Shown in pieces: positions 1 through 15,900 of a DNA stretch of 22,815 bases. The stretch comes from Heterotrichella gracilis (taxonomy: Eukaryota; Sar; Xanthophyceae; Tribonematales; Xanthonemataceae): assembly GCA_032358255.1 (NCBI GenBank), contig JAULBX010029270.1:1-22815 (forward strand). The letters are read 5' to 3'. Below the pieces are notes generated by a model that ran no database searches, was not told the DNA's origin, and saw only the letters and a program-made list of their open reading frames with translations. Position 1 is the stretch's first letter, and each line of letters begins with the position of its first letter. A program made the position numbers and the translations under genes.

Positions 1-55
1 AGGTGGAACACGCCCTGTTGTGTGTGTTGTGCCTGGCTATGCCCTGTGGGCGTTT

Positions 56-77
56 CCTTTCTTTCTTTCTTTCTTTC
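56..77. repeat. (CTTT)n microsatellite
   Basis: About five tandem CTTT units read directly from the sequence. It lies in the 3' flank of the HCF173-like gene. Confidence 0.9.
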
Positions 78-285
78 CTCTCAGAGTGGGGAGGAGAGAG
101 TACTTGGTATAAATCTCCAAGCAGAGCCAATGAAAACCCACATGCACTCTAACTCCCTCCTTGTGACATCCAAACCAGCTCCACCCACTCCCTCACCTCC
201 ACCCAGAGTCAATAAGGTTAACTATAAACAGGACTAACTTGTGCAAACAACCTCAAGCAACCCCAGGCCGCAAGTCCCCTACCTT

Positions 286-304
286 CAAACCCTAAAACCC
301 TAAA
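286..304. repeat. Short telomere-like (CCCTAAAA) run
   Basis: Two consecutive CCCTAAAA-type units. The run lies just beyond the HCF173 last-exon copy at 321-418, matching the telomere/boundary-copy association seen elsewhere in the window. Confidence 0.75.
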
Positions 305-320
305 AGCGCCCCTCGCGCAT

Positions 321-418
321 GTGTTCTTCTCCAGGGTTCCTGAGTACTACCCAATTCTGCTGCTGGGCTGAGGTAGTTGTTTGACTTGCCAGGCAAGTGC
401 GCAAGCTCGCCCATCTCC
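321..418 (-). repeat. Degraded copy (echo) of HCF173 exon 8 in the 3' flank
   Basis: Parent is 532-615 in the last exon. Both contain GGGCTGAGGTAGTTGTT on the plus strand and matching flanks (GTGTTYTTCT at one end, CATCTCC at the other), with substitutions and an insertion of about 14 bp. It is in the same orientation as the parent. The copied frame is disrupted, so this is a pseudo-exon fragment. Confidence 0.8.
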
Positions 419-527
419 AACTATCAAAGATAAATTCTGCCCTGATAAAATCCCTGCCACAGCCAAATTTGCGCGATGGTGGAACAAAGCCCCCGCTCTT
501 CCCTGCCTCTGTCCCTGCCTCCCCTGC

Positions 528-3500
528 TCACGTGTTTTTCTGCAGGGTTGCCAGTGCCGGGCTGAGGTAGTTGTTCGACTTGTCTGGCAGGTGCGCAATA
601 AGCTCGTACATCTCCAGCCCCGCCTCTGGCGTGTACTCGTAGCACACCTCAAAGGCCTTGTTGCGTGCAAGGGGGTCGTGCAGCGCCTTGAGCGCCACGT
701 CAGCAACGTCGGCGCACGAGATGCCCTGCGGAACGGGTATGAGGGTTTAGGGTTTTAGAGTCGGGGGTTTAAAGCTAGGGCTTAGGGCCATGCAGCGCCC
801 GGGTGAAAAATGAGTACCTCCCCCACCTGCCTCCATGCAAATCATGCATGACCCCAAACCTGTCCCTACACCCAGGCTTCCCCAGAACCGAATTCCACCC
901 AAGTTATTGATCTGATGTTGATTAATATACTCCACTACTAACCTGCGAGATCCTGTTCCCCTGGTCAAAGATGAGCGCCTTGTACCCCCCTGCCTCCTCA
1001 ACAAGGGGCCCAGGCCGCACAATGGTGTAGCCAAGCCCGCTGTTGCGCAGCGCAGTCTCGCCCCGCCGCTTGTAGCCCAGCACGCGTTCCCGGGTGGTTG
1101 CATCCTCACCCACGCGGGGGGCGCCTGCGGGGGGGGCGCGGGAGGGGGTTGTGTGATGGGAGGCTGGATGGTGTGCCATGGGGAATTTTCAGGCTGTGGG
1201 GTGGTACCGGTGCAGCACTCAGTGTTGCCCAGTTGCATGGGGAGGACATGCGCTTGGTTTGATCTGTGCATGACCAGCCACACAAAAATAATGACCAAAT
1301 GCCCATTAGCCCAGCACTCCCAATCCCACCCACCTGCGCAAGACACAAAATAAGTCGCTCTCGCCCAAACCCTAGACCCAAACCCTAAAACCTCACCCAC
1401 CTGCGCAGGACACAAACATGATGTGCCTCTCATCCAAACCCTAAACCCTAACCCTAAACCCTGGACCCACCTGCACAGGACACGAACACGATGTCGCTCT
1501 CGTCGCCCCCCGGCAGCGCCTTAATCCAGTCCACCTCCAGGTGGAACCTATTTTGGTTGTCGGCCTCGCCCCCCTTGACTGCGGCCCCGGGAACGATTGT
1601 GGCTATGGTCTTCATGCGGGGCTCAAAGCGCAGCGCCACGGATTTCACCTGGGAGGGGTCCAGCGAGGTCTCCTTCTGCACGCAACAAATTGCAGAACCA
1701 GTCACAAAATGTACAAAATATAGACGATTGAAAAACGTGATTTGATCCATGGAGGCCTCCTTCTGCAGCAGGGGGAAAAGTTGAAATAAAGATACACCAA
1801 ATCCATGCTTTCATGAAATGAAATATAAATGAACAGGTTACAAAAGACAGTAGACCAGACAGACTGCACATCAGTTGTTCCACTTCCAGGGGCTTTTACA
1901 GTAAGCAGAAACCCACATTATTTTGCAATACATAACTTGCCCGTCACCAGTGCAAAAGAGGAAAATCACAACCTCTGGCATGGACAAAGGCATTTGCGGC
2001 ATACCTGCAAGAACGTCATTGGCCGGAACGTGTTGAAGGGCAGGCGCACGGTGGAGTAGCCCAGCTTGGTGGGGAAGCGCGCAGCAAAGGTGCCGCCGCG
2101 CTCTGCAGGATGGGAGGGAAAAGGGTGGGGTGAGGACTGTTGAAGGGAGTGGGCGGGGTCCAGAGGGTGCGGCGCAAGGCAAGGGCGGCGCACGAGGTGT
2201 GTGGTGTGAGAGGTGTGGGTGGCGGGATTCAAGGCCATGCAAGCGAAACCCACTGTATGGATGGAGTGACATGCAGCCTTGTGCCCCAGCAAGATGGCAC
2301 AAGGCGCGCCTCCTGCCTCAGCAACTGTTTAGTGGGTACTGCCAATTGCATGGCCCCATCCAGCATTGCTTCACCCCCGTTTGCCCACCCCACCGCACCA
2401 ACACCCCTGGTCCAGCACAGGCGACATAGCACTCCATTTCATCTCCCTCCTCCCAGCCCGCGGCCCCTCCACCCCACACCCTCCCCGCCTGTTATGAGCA
2501 CCACTACCACCACCACCACTCCTCACCTGTCGTGAGCACCACCTGGTAGGGGTTGGTGTCCCCAAGCACCCGCAGCACCAGACCCTCACACCCCGCCAGG
2601 CTGTCGCCGTTGGGCAGCGCCAGGGGGCCGCCCACATCGGCCACGCCGCCGCGCGAGTACACAGTGCCTGGGGAGGGGGTGTTGGGGTTACTGTGGTGGG
2701 GACGGGGGGCATGGGGGAGGGTGCGGTGCCGGCACATGATGTGCAATGACACGTTGTTTTGCAGAATTTCCTGCAGGCGGCGTGCTGCCCAGCGACGCAC
2801 ATGCACATGCAGATGCACATGCTCTGCTCCAAGCATGCTGCCATACCCCGCCTGGCTCAAGTGATCAGCCACAGACTCCCCCATGCTATGCCCACAGGCT
2901 CCACTATGCACAGCGCACGCGCACAAACACCCGCAGATACAAACCACACAACCCACGCGCGCCCTCCAACACCAGGTTGCCCTGCTTTCAAAAGCCCGAT
3001 TGCGCCTAGACCTGACCCTACCTATCATGTGCTGCTGCCCGCACCTACCCACAACTACCCCCAGCTTCACCACCCGCCCATCCAGTACACCACCCACCCA
3101 TCCGCACATCCCACCCACCCCACGCCCCCACGCACCCTCAAACACCAGGTTGCCCTGCTCCGAGATGCTCGCCTGCGCCTTGTCCTGTCCCCGGTCAAAC
3201 ATGCGCCTCTGTGCGCTGCTGCCCTCAGCCACACCAAGCTTCACCACCCGCCAGTCGCGCGCGGGGCCGTTCTTGCCGAAATCGGCCACCTCCTTTTTCG
3301 ACCGGCTGGACAACGAGCCTTGCCGCCGGGCGCTGCGGTTCTGGTAATCCTGCAGGTGGAGGGTTTCTTTGAGGTTTAGGGTTTAGTGTAGGGGTTGGTG
3401 TCCAGTGGTGCACTTCAGGTCGTCCTGTTGAGTTGGGGTGTAGACTCCTTTTCCGGTGTAGGGTCATTTTAGGGTGCAGCGAGCGGGTGCGCACCATGAA

Positions 3501-4575
3501 GGCCTTGGTGATGTTGGTCACCCCACTCTCCTCAACGCGTGTCAGCTCAGCAGCCATGGCAGACTTTGCGCCCGCACACCACACCACCTGCACCACAAGC
3601 GGGGTGCACCGTTATATGTCTAGAGCGCGGCGGGTGGGGCACAAGGGGGGATGCATGACAGTAGGGTGGTTCAGCTGGGTATTGGCGCAATAGCCTTGCA
3701 AGTGAGTGTGTGCCTGTTTGGTCTCAACAACTGTGTCTTGTGCCTGAACACCCATGCACCACTATGCTGATGGTGGTGGGTGGTGGGTGGGATGCATACG
3801 CTGAGTACAGAACAAGATCTGCTGCAGACCCACAACAGCATAATGGCGATACGTGTAGGAAGTGACACACAGGAAACACTTGGGGCAGCCTGGGTATTGA
3901 TGCAAGACCCTTGGGTACGTGCCTGTTTGATCTCACACTGTACATTTCCCATTGCCCTGTACCACCATGCCCCATTGCATGTGGTAGGTGGCAGACCAGC
4001 CAAGAGTGTCCTACCTTGTCCACCCCCTCCACAGCCCTCTTGCACGACTCGTAGTCAGCCACGTCCCCTTCAATGATCTCAACCGCTGGAGGCACAGGCT
4101 CGCTCAGGTCCCGTTCCTTGTTCCTCACTAGGGCCTTGACACTGTACCCCCGTAGCAATAGCTTGCGGATCAGCACCCGCCCCACCCGCCCCGTGCCACC
4201 CACCACCAGAACGGTGGTAAATGCCGCCTGGGGAGCCTCGAACACCGTCACATCTCCCTGCACATCGTCTTCCCACACGAAGGAGCCTCCTCGGGTTGGT
4301 GAGCTCAGCTTTGTGAATTGGGACCACACGTCGTCGAAAGCTGCCCGTGATCGTCGCCCCAGTTCCACGGGGTTGATGTCTTCCAGGCTGAACGCTTGGG
4401 CCTCGAGGTCTTTCTTTGCTTGCTTCTTGGTGCGCCGGGGCCGAGGGGTGGGTGTTTCGCCGTCTTCTGAAGTTGCAAAGACAGCGAATCGGCTCCTGCT
4501 GCGCCCAGGTGTGGTTCTGCAGGGGCGTAGGAGCTGAGTGGTACTAAGACCCTGCCTTTGGCTCAAGTTCTGCAT
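528..4575 (-). CDS. HCF173: HCF173-like chloroplast atypical SDR/CIA30 protein (8 exons, 563 aa)
   Basis: Exons (minus strand): 4015-4575, 3495-3587, 3136-3349, 2527-2667, 2005-2102, 1471-1675, 943-1124, 528-725. All introns are GT-AG and phases join to 563 codons plus TGA. The first ~35 residues are Ser/Arg/Thr-rich with few acidic residues, as in a chloroplast transit peptide. A Rossmann nucleotide-binding motif GGTGRVG lies at residues 126-132, followed by VVWCAG at 188. Residues ~220-430 match the CIA30-type insert (RGG near 295, LRFEP and WIKALPGG further on). The SDR part then resumes with SGLGYTIVRPGPL (466-478) and FDQGNRISQGISCADVAD. No SDR YxxxK catalytic pair was seen, as in the family. 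Plant HCF173 is about 600 aa and is needed for psbA mRNA translation initiation in the chloroplast (family knowledge). The C-terminus LQKNT resembles the Arabidopsis end. The start is the first Met before the transit-like segment. It is divergent from the SelO gene. Three introns or flanks hold copies of its own exon edges. Confidence 0.9.
1327..1464 (-). repeat. Two echoes of the HCF173 exon 6 donor boundary separated by telomere-like filler
   Basis: Parent boundary is 1465-1503. Copies at 1394-1435 and 1327-1365 each keep the end of the exon (sense TTTGTGTC then TGCGCAG) and the donor GTGGGT. Parent, copy and copy are separated by degenerate CCCTAAA runs at 1435-1464 and 1366-1391. The layout is a tandem array whose unit is exon edge + donor + telomere-like filler. 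Both copies keep a usable GT donor. Confidence 0.85.
1754..1768 (-). repeat. Short echo of the HCF173 exon 6 acceptor
   Basis: A 15-bp piece, sense CTGCAGAAGGAG plus CC, resembles the true acceptor and first codons at 1664-1680. It lies in the preceding intron about 85 bp upstream of the real site. It is short enough to be chance, but it has the same orientation and context as the larger copies. Confidence 0.45.
2952..3079 (-). repeat. 128-bp echo of the HCF173 exon 3 3' end and donor
   Basis: Parent is 3125-3252. The two align over their whole length: plus-strand ACCAGGTTGCCCTGCT near one end and AGCTTCACCACCCGCC at the other, with many substitutions between. The copy lies in the intron right after exon 3 and carries ~117 bp of exon sense plus the donor neighbourhood. 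Its frame still shows RVVKLGV, as in the exon, but then diverges. Confidence 0.85.
3674..3940. repeat. Direct repeat pair inside HCF173 intron 1
   Basis: Copies at about 3674-3730 and 3889-3940 share GGGTATTG, GCAA, then GTGCCTGTTTG and TCTCA in the same order, separated by ~160 bp. This is an intronic duplication without exon sequence, so it differs from the boundary echoes. Confidence 0.55.
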
Positions 4576-5225
4576 GTTGAAAGAGCCTGTAGGCTGTGAG
4601 CAGGGACTGAAAAAGATATCTAGCAGCCTAGTAACAGCATTGAACTAGCTTTGGCAACGCAGCTTGGAATACACAGAAGGGGAACGCTGCCCGTCAATGC
4701 GCTGGCGTTGATGGCCTATTTAGCTGGAAAAAGTAGCTCTAACAAAAACGTCGAAGCATGCAATGCGTCCGCTAGTACTTGGGTTTGCCCAATTCGTGCA
4801 TGCATTGTTGCGTGGTTGGGAGCTCACTCGAAAGGTGAGCGTGGCGTTTTGAGAGTGCACTCGACTGTCATCGACACGCGGCAGCTAGCTGTAAGCCGTT
4901 GCAGTTCGTGCCTAAAAGCAGAGCTCTGAGACACAAACTTGAAGCAGAGCCAGCGCAAAACTAAGCTCGCCACTACCACGGCCCTTCGCAGTCCATCTCC
5001 TACAAACGGTGCTGCGCAGGTGAAACTGTTGAGAACAGCAGTTGAGTGCATGCAGTGGATTGGGCGTTCACCTTGCGAGTTGGATCGTTTATGCCATCCA
5101 CACACTCGAAGCAGTGCCGCTTTCTTTACAACTGAAGTCATAGATTCCAGTTGCAACAAGGCAGAAACCTATCAACCTCACCCGCTTGTATATGCGGTTA
5201 ACCACCCTGCCTGAAGGCGGTTCTG
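4576..5225. promoter_or_regulatory. Shared divergent promoter region of HCF173-like and SelO genes
   Basis: This 650-bp gap separates the start codons of the minus-strand HCF173-like gene and the plus-strand SelO gene. Both promoters and 5' UTRs must lie here unless an upstream non-coding exon exists. A TATATG at about 5189 is the only TATA-like element I noticed near the SelO start. No clear repeat or additional gene was seen. The bidirectional role is inferred from gene order. Confidence 0.5.
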
Positions 5226-10984
<5,759 letters not shown>

Positions 10985-10993
10985 GCCAAGAGT

Positions 10994-11228
10994 GTCTCAT
11001 GCGGCTCGATCAGGAGGGAGCTCATGCGGCCTAGCCAGTGCGGAATGGAAGCCTATTGAGGAGGCTACTGCGGCCTACCAGTGGACTAATGGGTCCTAAT
11101 CAGAGGGCTAATGCAGCTGATTCAGTTGACTAATGGGAGCCTATTCAGGAGGTTAATATGGCCTAGTCAGCGGGCTGATGCGGGCCTAATCAGTGGGCTT
11201 ATGCAGCCCAATCAGAGGGCTATGCGGA
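10994..11228 (+). repeat. Degenerate ~22-bp minisatellite starting ~10 bp after the SelO stop
   Basis: About nine to ten imperfect units of 21-23 bp with approximate consensus CCTAATCAGNGGGCTAATGC. Adjacent units differ at several positions, so the array is old or gene-converted. It would be transcribed as the start of the SelO 3' UTR. Related fragments continue weakly to ~11340. The spacing is unlike a CRISPR array. Confidence 0.85.
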
Positions 11229-11908
11229 TGGGCATATACTGCCTGCCGTTCCCATCCCATTCAGGAGTCTCCGGGTCAGAACTTCAAGGTCTGGGGTTGG
11301 CAGCCTTATAGGGCAGCCTAATTAGACAGCGGAATGGGGTGTTGTCAGGCAAGGAAGGCGGTGTCGTGAGCCGAGGTCAATTGCTGAACGACATGATGTT
11401 TGTTTCAGGTGTTAATCTGGCTGTACTGCTGAAACGCATGCAAAGTGTGTGTGTTTAGGGTGTGCATGGGCAGTTGCTATTTTTGCTGCAGAGGGGCGAT
11501 GATTGTGCAAGGGAGTGTGGGTGGGAGCTTCAATACCCTAGGGTTATCGTCTTGGTGCCTTTAGTCAGCAGGGTGGGGATCGCAGTGTATTTTTGCAACA
11601 AATAATGTTTTATGCTGGTTTTAACCGCATGGCCAACTGTGACATTCATAATCCTTTCATGGTATCTGTTTACCTGACTGTTAGTGACTCAAGAATGCTG
11701 CTGTCACCTTCGCGAGGGTCAAAACTGTGTGAACTGTACGGCAAATATTTTACGGCGGTAAGTTGTTACATCTGTTGCAAGAGGCCTCCACGCAGGCCCA
11801 AGAGTCTCATCCGATGAATTGTTCAACCCTACACAACTCCATAACCAGCTTGCACCGTTGCACCCTTTAGGTCCTTATCTCAAGAGAGCCTAATACACCT
11901 GTACAGGA

Positions 11909-11930
11909 TGTAAACCAATACATGTTTACA
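11909..11930. terminator. Possible bidirectional poly(A) signal (TGTAA on both strands)
   Basis: TGTAAAC at 11909-11915 and its reverse complement GTTTACA at 11924-11930 form an inverted repeat. This puts the chlorophycean poly(A) signal TGTAA on each strand, about 925 nt past the SelO stop and 1,015 nt past the hydrolase stop. Other TGTAA sites exist in the region (for example 12164-12168 on the plus strand), so this choice is tentative. Confidence 0.3.
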
Positions 11931-12834
11931 GGCTGTACTAAATGACAGAGCCTTTGTGAGAAAGACTCTGTACCATAAATCCCAGGGCGGAAAGGAAGGG
12001 AACTCGCGCAATGCGCAGCATGACATATGCTGTAGCATAAATTGCAGATGGCGGTGGGATGGGGGCATTTTGTTTCTTTTGATCTTCTCCTATTGCAAAA
12101 ACCAACCCTAAACTACAGGCGGTACGGGCCTCTAGCCTATGGTAACCAGTCTATAGACAACAATGTAATCGAAACCACGGCCATGCACGTCAACACAGAA
12201 CCTCCTTGGCCAGTATGTGCATCAACCCTCGTATTGTACAAAAAACCTACAACAGTTCAGCAAAGTCCTGCAATGGCAGTGCTGCTGGAAACCATATTGT
12301 ACAAAAAGAATTATAAGGACCCAAAGCCGTGCACGGCGCATTAAAACATCAGCCCTTGCCCCTTTATTGATGCGTTCAATGCATCGCATAATGTATTCAA
12401 CATCCTCAATCCAATACAGCTCACAATTCCAACACCCTAATGCCAAGTTTTTGCTGCTGCACTTGCCATACCTACCCCATCCGACCCGCCACACTGCACA
12501 CACTGCTCAAAGTGGTTTGCAACCGAGAGAGCTGCTTAAAATCACGATGCTAGCCTGATTTTGGCAGTTGCTGTGTGGACCAGGTGTCCTGCAAGAATGG
12601 GTGGCATACATTGGCAGTACGCTGCACGGCTAGTTTGCCACCATCTGCCACACTGGACATGACACACCTTGACCCTTCAACACGGGGTGAGGCACGTGCA
12701 CTAATGCTACCCTGGCTAGAAATGGGGCCAGAAAACACCTACTTATCTACTCTCACATGCTACCTTCCTACATCCACCCACCCTATGCCTGCCTATGTCG
12801 TGCCTGGCTACACCGCAGATCAGTGATCCCCACC

Positions 12835-12935
12835 CGATGGCATCCTTCTCCCCGCCGCCACAACAGCTCCTTCCGCCGCCACTCCAGCTCCCCACCCGGT
12901 GCCATCCTGTTCCCCGCCGCCACTCCAGCTCCCCA
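12835..12935. repeat. GC-rich ~50-bp imperfect duplication in the hydrolase 3' flank
   Basis: Two to three copies of a segment with CCCCGCCGCCAC, CAGCTCC and CCATCCT lie just beyond the hydrolase stop codon. The plus-strand frames over it are low-complexity and not considered coding. Confidence 0.65.
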
Positions 12936-12944
12936 CCCCCCCCT

Positions 12945-15900
12945 TCACGTCACGCACAGCCTGTGCCTGGCCAATGGCTCCCCGTCCATAAGCGCCCCCA
13001 GGGGCATGGCCATCTCGGTGAACCTGCACCACACACACGCAGAAAAGATAATAATGCAGTACTGATGGATAGCCCGCACCCATGGGCAATGCACAGGCGC
13101 GGTGTATCACAGCACCACCGCCACCACCTGTGGGTTGGTCATGACTCTCATGAGCACAATGCACACCCCTCTCCCCCTCCATGTGAATTCCTCTCCAGCG
13201 CCCCAAGCTACCGTGTAGGCTCCCCCCACACAAACCCTAGTTCATAAATCCCACGCCAACCCGTGCGCCTCGGCAACACATACCTAAACCCTAACACCCC
13301 AATGCCAACCCTACCATCCGCTCACACCTCCAGTGCCTCAACACAAGGCGCACACTCCATCCACTCCAAACCCCCAAATCCTACACCCCGTGCCAATCCC
13401 AAACCCTACACCCCACCTACCTCTCCAGCGCCTCCAGCGAGGGTGTCCGCTCCAGCCACGCCTGGTCCGCCTCCACATAGCCCGGCAGCTCCCTGATGCG
13501 CGCCTCGATCATGGCCTGGCGGTCAAACATGTTGATCACGCCCTCCGAGGTGCGCAGCGGGTAGAAGGACTCCACCAGGATGCGCCGCACGTGCTGGCCT
13601 GCAGGAGGGAAGGAATTGGGTATTTGTTGAGTTCAATACTAAAAGCAGACTGGCTGAGTCAAATTGTATTGCACACCGAAGATGCACCTACAGGTTGATT
13701 CCACATGAAGTGCCTTCCTCCATCGCTCCAACTGTACACTTTGGAGAGAAAGAACGTGCCCGGTAAAGGACACGGCTTTGGACCCTTGGTCCTCCCCAGT
13801 GACATAGCCCACATGTACCCATATGTACCCTTACACAGGACTTGGCATTGCCACGTCAGCACAGAAGAAAAACCACGCCCCGAGGAATACACAAATTGTG
13901 GTCAGCCTGGTATAGACACCGATTCAAAACCTTACGACTTTTTGACCCCCCACCCTGTGTGGCAATGCCACCATGGCAATGCGACTCAGCTCAGCACAAG
14001 GGGGAAAGCACACACCAAAAGTCTCCCCCAGCCGCTCCATGCGCGGCCATGAGGTCATCTCCACGCAGCGCAGGGGGCGCCCGCTGGCAAAGTCAAAGGA
14101 CTTAGCCATGTTCCACATGCAGTGCGCGTCATACACGTAGGAGCAGGTGATGCCCAGGCGGCCTGAAGGGAGTGAAGGGGCCGCATGGTGTGAGTCCATG
14201 CAAGCGAGTTGTATGCCTGACCTCCTTTCTACGTTACAATTTGATGTACATATTTTATTAAGTAGGAGCAGGTGATGCCAATCCGCCTGGAGGAAGTGAA
14301 GGGGCGTGCCTGGGAGGAGTCCTTTCCTTTGTCTATAGATGACATTGCATTATGCTTTGCAGGTGCCTGGCTTACATGCAGCCGAACTCCCAACCGCATA
14401 GCAACTACAAAGGACACTAAGATCACATCCTGGCACATGCCCTCCAGCTGCTTGCCCCCACCTGCCAGGTAGGCCGCCCCCGACCGCACCGACCACGCTG
14501 CTGAGCTGGCCAGGTGGGCGGGACCCACCGCCAGCTCCCACGTGCACTGGCTGCCCAGGCCTTCAAGCAGGCCAGTCACACCTGCAGCGGTGGTGGGCAG
14601 GGGTGTGAGGAGATGTGTGCGGATAGAATCATCGGCCAGCCATAAGTGCGTTGCGTGCTGGGGGTGTTTCTATGAGTATGCTGGTATGTTATGTCAGCCT
14701 GGATCGAATGATAATGTGTGGCATTGGCTTGTTTTTAGTTGCATGCAAGTCCCCTAGACAGACAACATCCCAGCTTACGCCCTACTCAGGGTTGAGCAGC
14801 CCTGCATGCACAAGGCACCCTTTCCCGTTCCTGCCAAGCAGGAGATTCGTCCATATGGATTTGAAAAATTGATGATGAATGACAATGTGCAACCAGACAA
14901 CAGCTTCCCAAGTTACAGTACCACTCACCCACTGTGCCTGCGGCTGCCTCCAGCTTGTAACCCCTGAGGCAGGTCCACAGCGAGGTGGACACCCCCGCCA
15001 CCATGCGCAGTGAGTTGATGGCCAGGCTGCCCGCCACCGCCCAGTTGCACAGCCGCACCCCCGTGCCCAGCACGCACTTGGCGATGTGGACCATGTCGGT
15101 CCTGTGGTGGGGAGGGGAAAAGAGGGGTGAATGTGGTTGGATGCGTCTTTCGGGGGGCACTTTAGCGCTTGCCAGGAGCTACAATGATAGTACTGGTAGA
15201 CAAGTGATTCATGCAATTCCTGCCCACACAGGTTACTACTCCCCATAAGACAACAGAGTGCTTCCAATGCCAACGGCTGGTGGCCAGCCCGCGCATAAAT
15301 TATGCAAGAAATTATCCCCCCCTTGGCCTGCTACCCGCCTCACGCCCCAACCCCCATACTTGCATACCAAGGTAGAATGAAAATAAAATTATATTGAAAA
15401 TAAATCCATTTCCGCCCCTTACTTGCACTCCATCTTTGTGTACATCCTGAACACCTTCCCCAGGTGCTCGCGGCACATGTTGATGGGGTTGGGGATCGAC
15501 AGGTAGTTGGTGACCTTGGCGCGCCAGTACTCGGGGGCGCCGGTGTCGGCTGCGCGCGCCTGATAGTGGCTGGTCAGTCCTGGGGATTCAAAGGCTGTGC
15601 AGTGCAGCACCCGGTCGTGCAGCAGCAGGGTGCAGGCGGTGGCCACAAAGGCGCCCAGCGAGTGGCCTGCGGTGAGGCTTAGGGTTAAGGGTGCAGGCGG
15701 AGAGGATTAGGGTTTAGGGCGTCAACATGTAGAGTGTAGGGTGCAGGCGGTGGCCACAAAGGCGCCCAGCGAGTGGCCTGCGGTGAGGCTTAGGGTTTAG
15801 GGTGCAGCCGGTGGCCAAACCTTTTTACTCGATTATTGACTGCATGGGGCAAGGTCAGTGAGGCATGTACCCAGCAGCGCAACCATAAAGCCCACGAGTT

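Larger units (their letters stand above)
1..527. other. 3' flank of the HCF173-like gene, no gene seen
   Basis: This stretch holds a (CTTT)n tract at 56-77, a telomere-like run at 286-304 and a degraded copy of the last HCF173 exon at 321-418. No TGTAA on the minus strand was found here, so the poly(A) signal of the HCF173-like gene is not identified. The short reading frames present have no recognisable protein character. Confidence 0.6.
10985..12944. other. Convergent intergenic region between SelO and hydrolase genes
   Basis: This stretch contains the minisatellite at 10994-11228, a possible dispersed repeat at 11412-11443, TGTAA on both strands near 11909-11930 and a GC-rich repeat at 12835-12935. 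Otherwise it is unique sequence. The reading frames present are short and show no recognisable motif. It should hold the 3' UTRs of both genes. Confidence 0.6.

Noticed and set aside
747-1433. Minus-strand 228-codon open frame
   Set aside because: It reads through introns between HCF173 exons 6 and 8 and across telomere-like filler; the real exon there (943-1124) is in another frame.
1435-1464. True chromosome end
   Set aside because: The telomere-like runs are short, degenerate and inside introns, with genes on both sides.
2504-3313. Minus-strand 269-codon open frame as a separate gene
   Set aside because: It joins HCF173 exon 3, an intron with its exon echo, and exon 4. The spliced model explains it better and matches the family.
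10994-11228. CRISPR-like array
   Set aside because: Units are directly adjacent and degenerate with no unique spacers, and the context is a eukaryotic nuclear gene.
10985-11340. SECIS element for a Sec-containing SelO
   Set aside because: The Sec position is a Cys codon (TGC) and the stop is TAG, so no Sec insertion is needed. No SECIS-like fold was evident.
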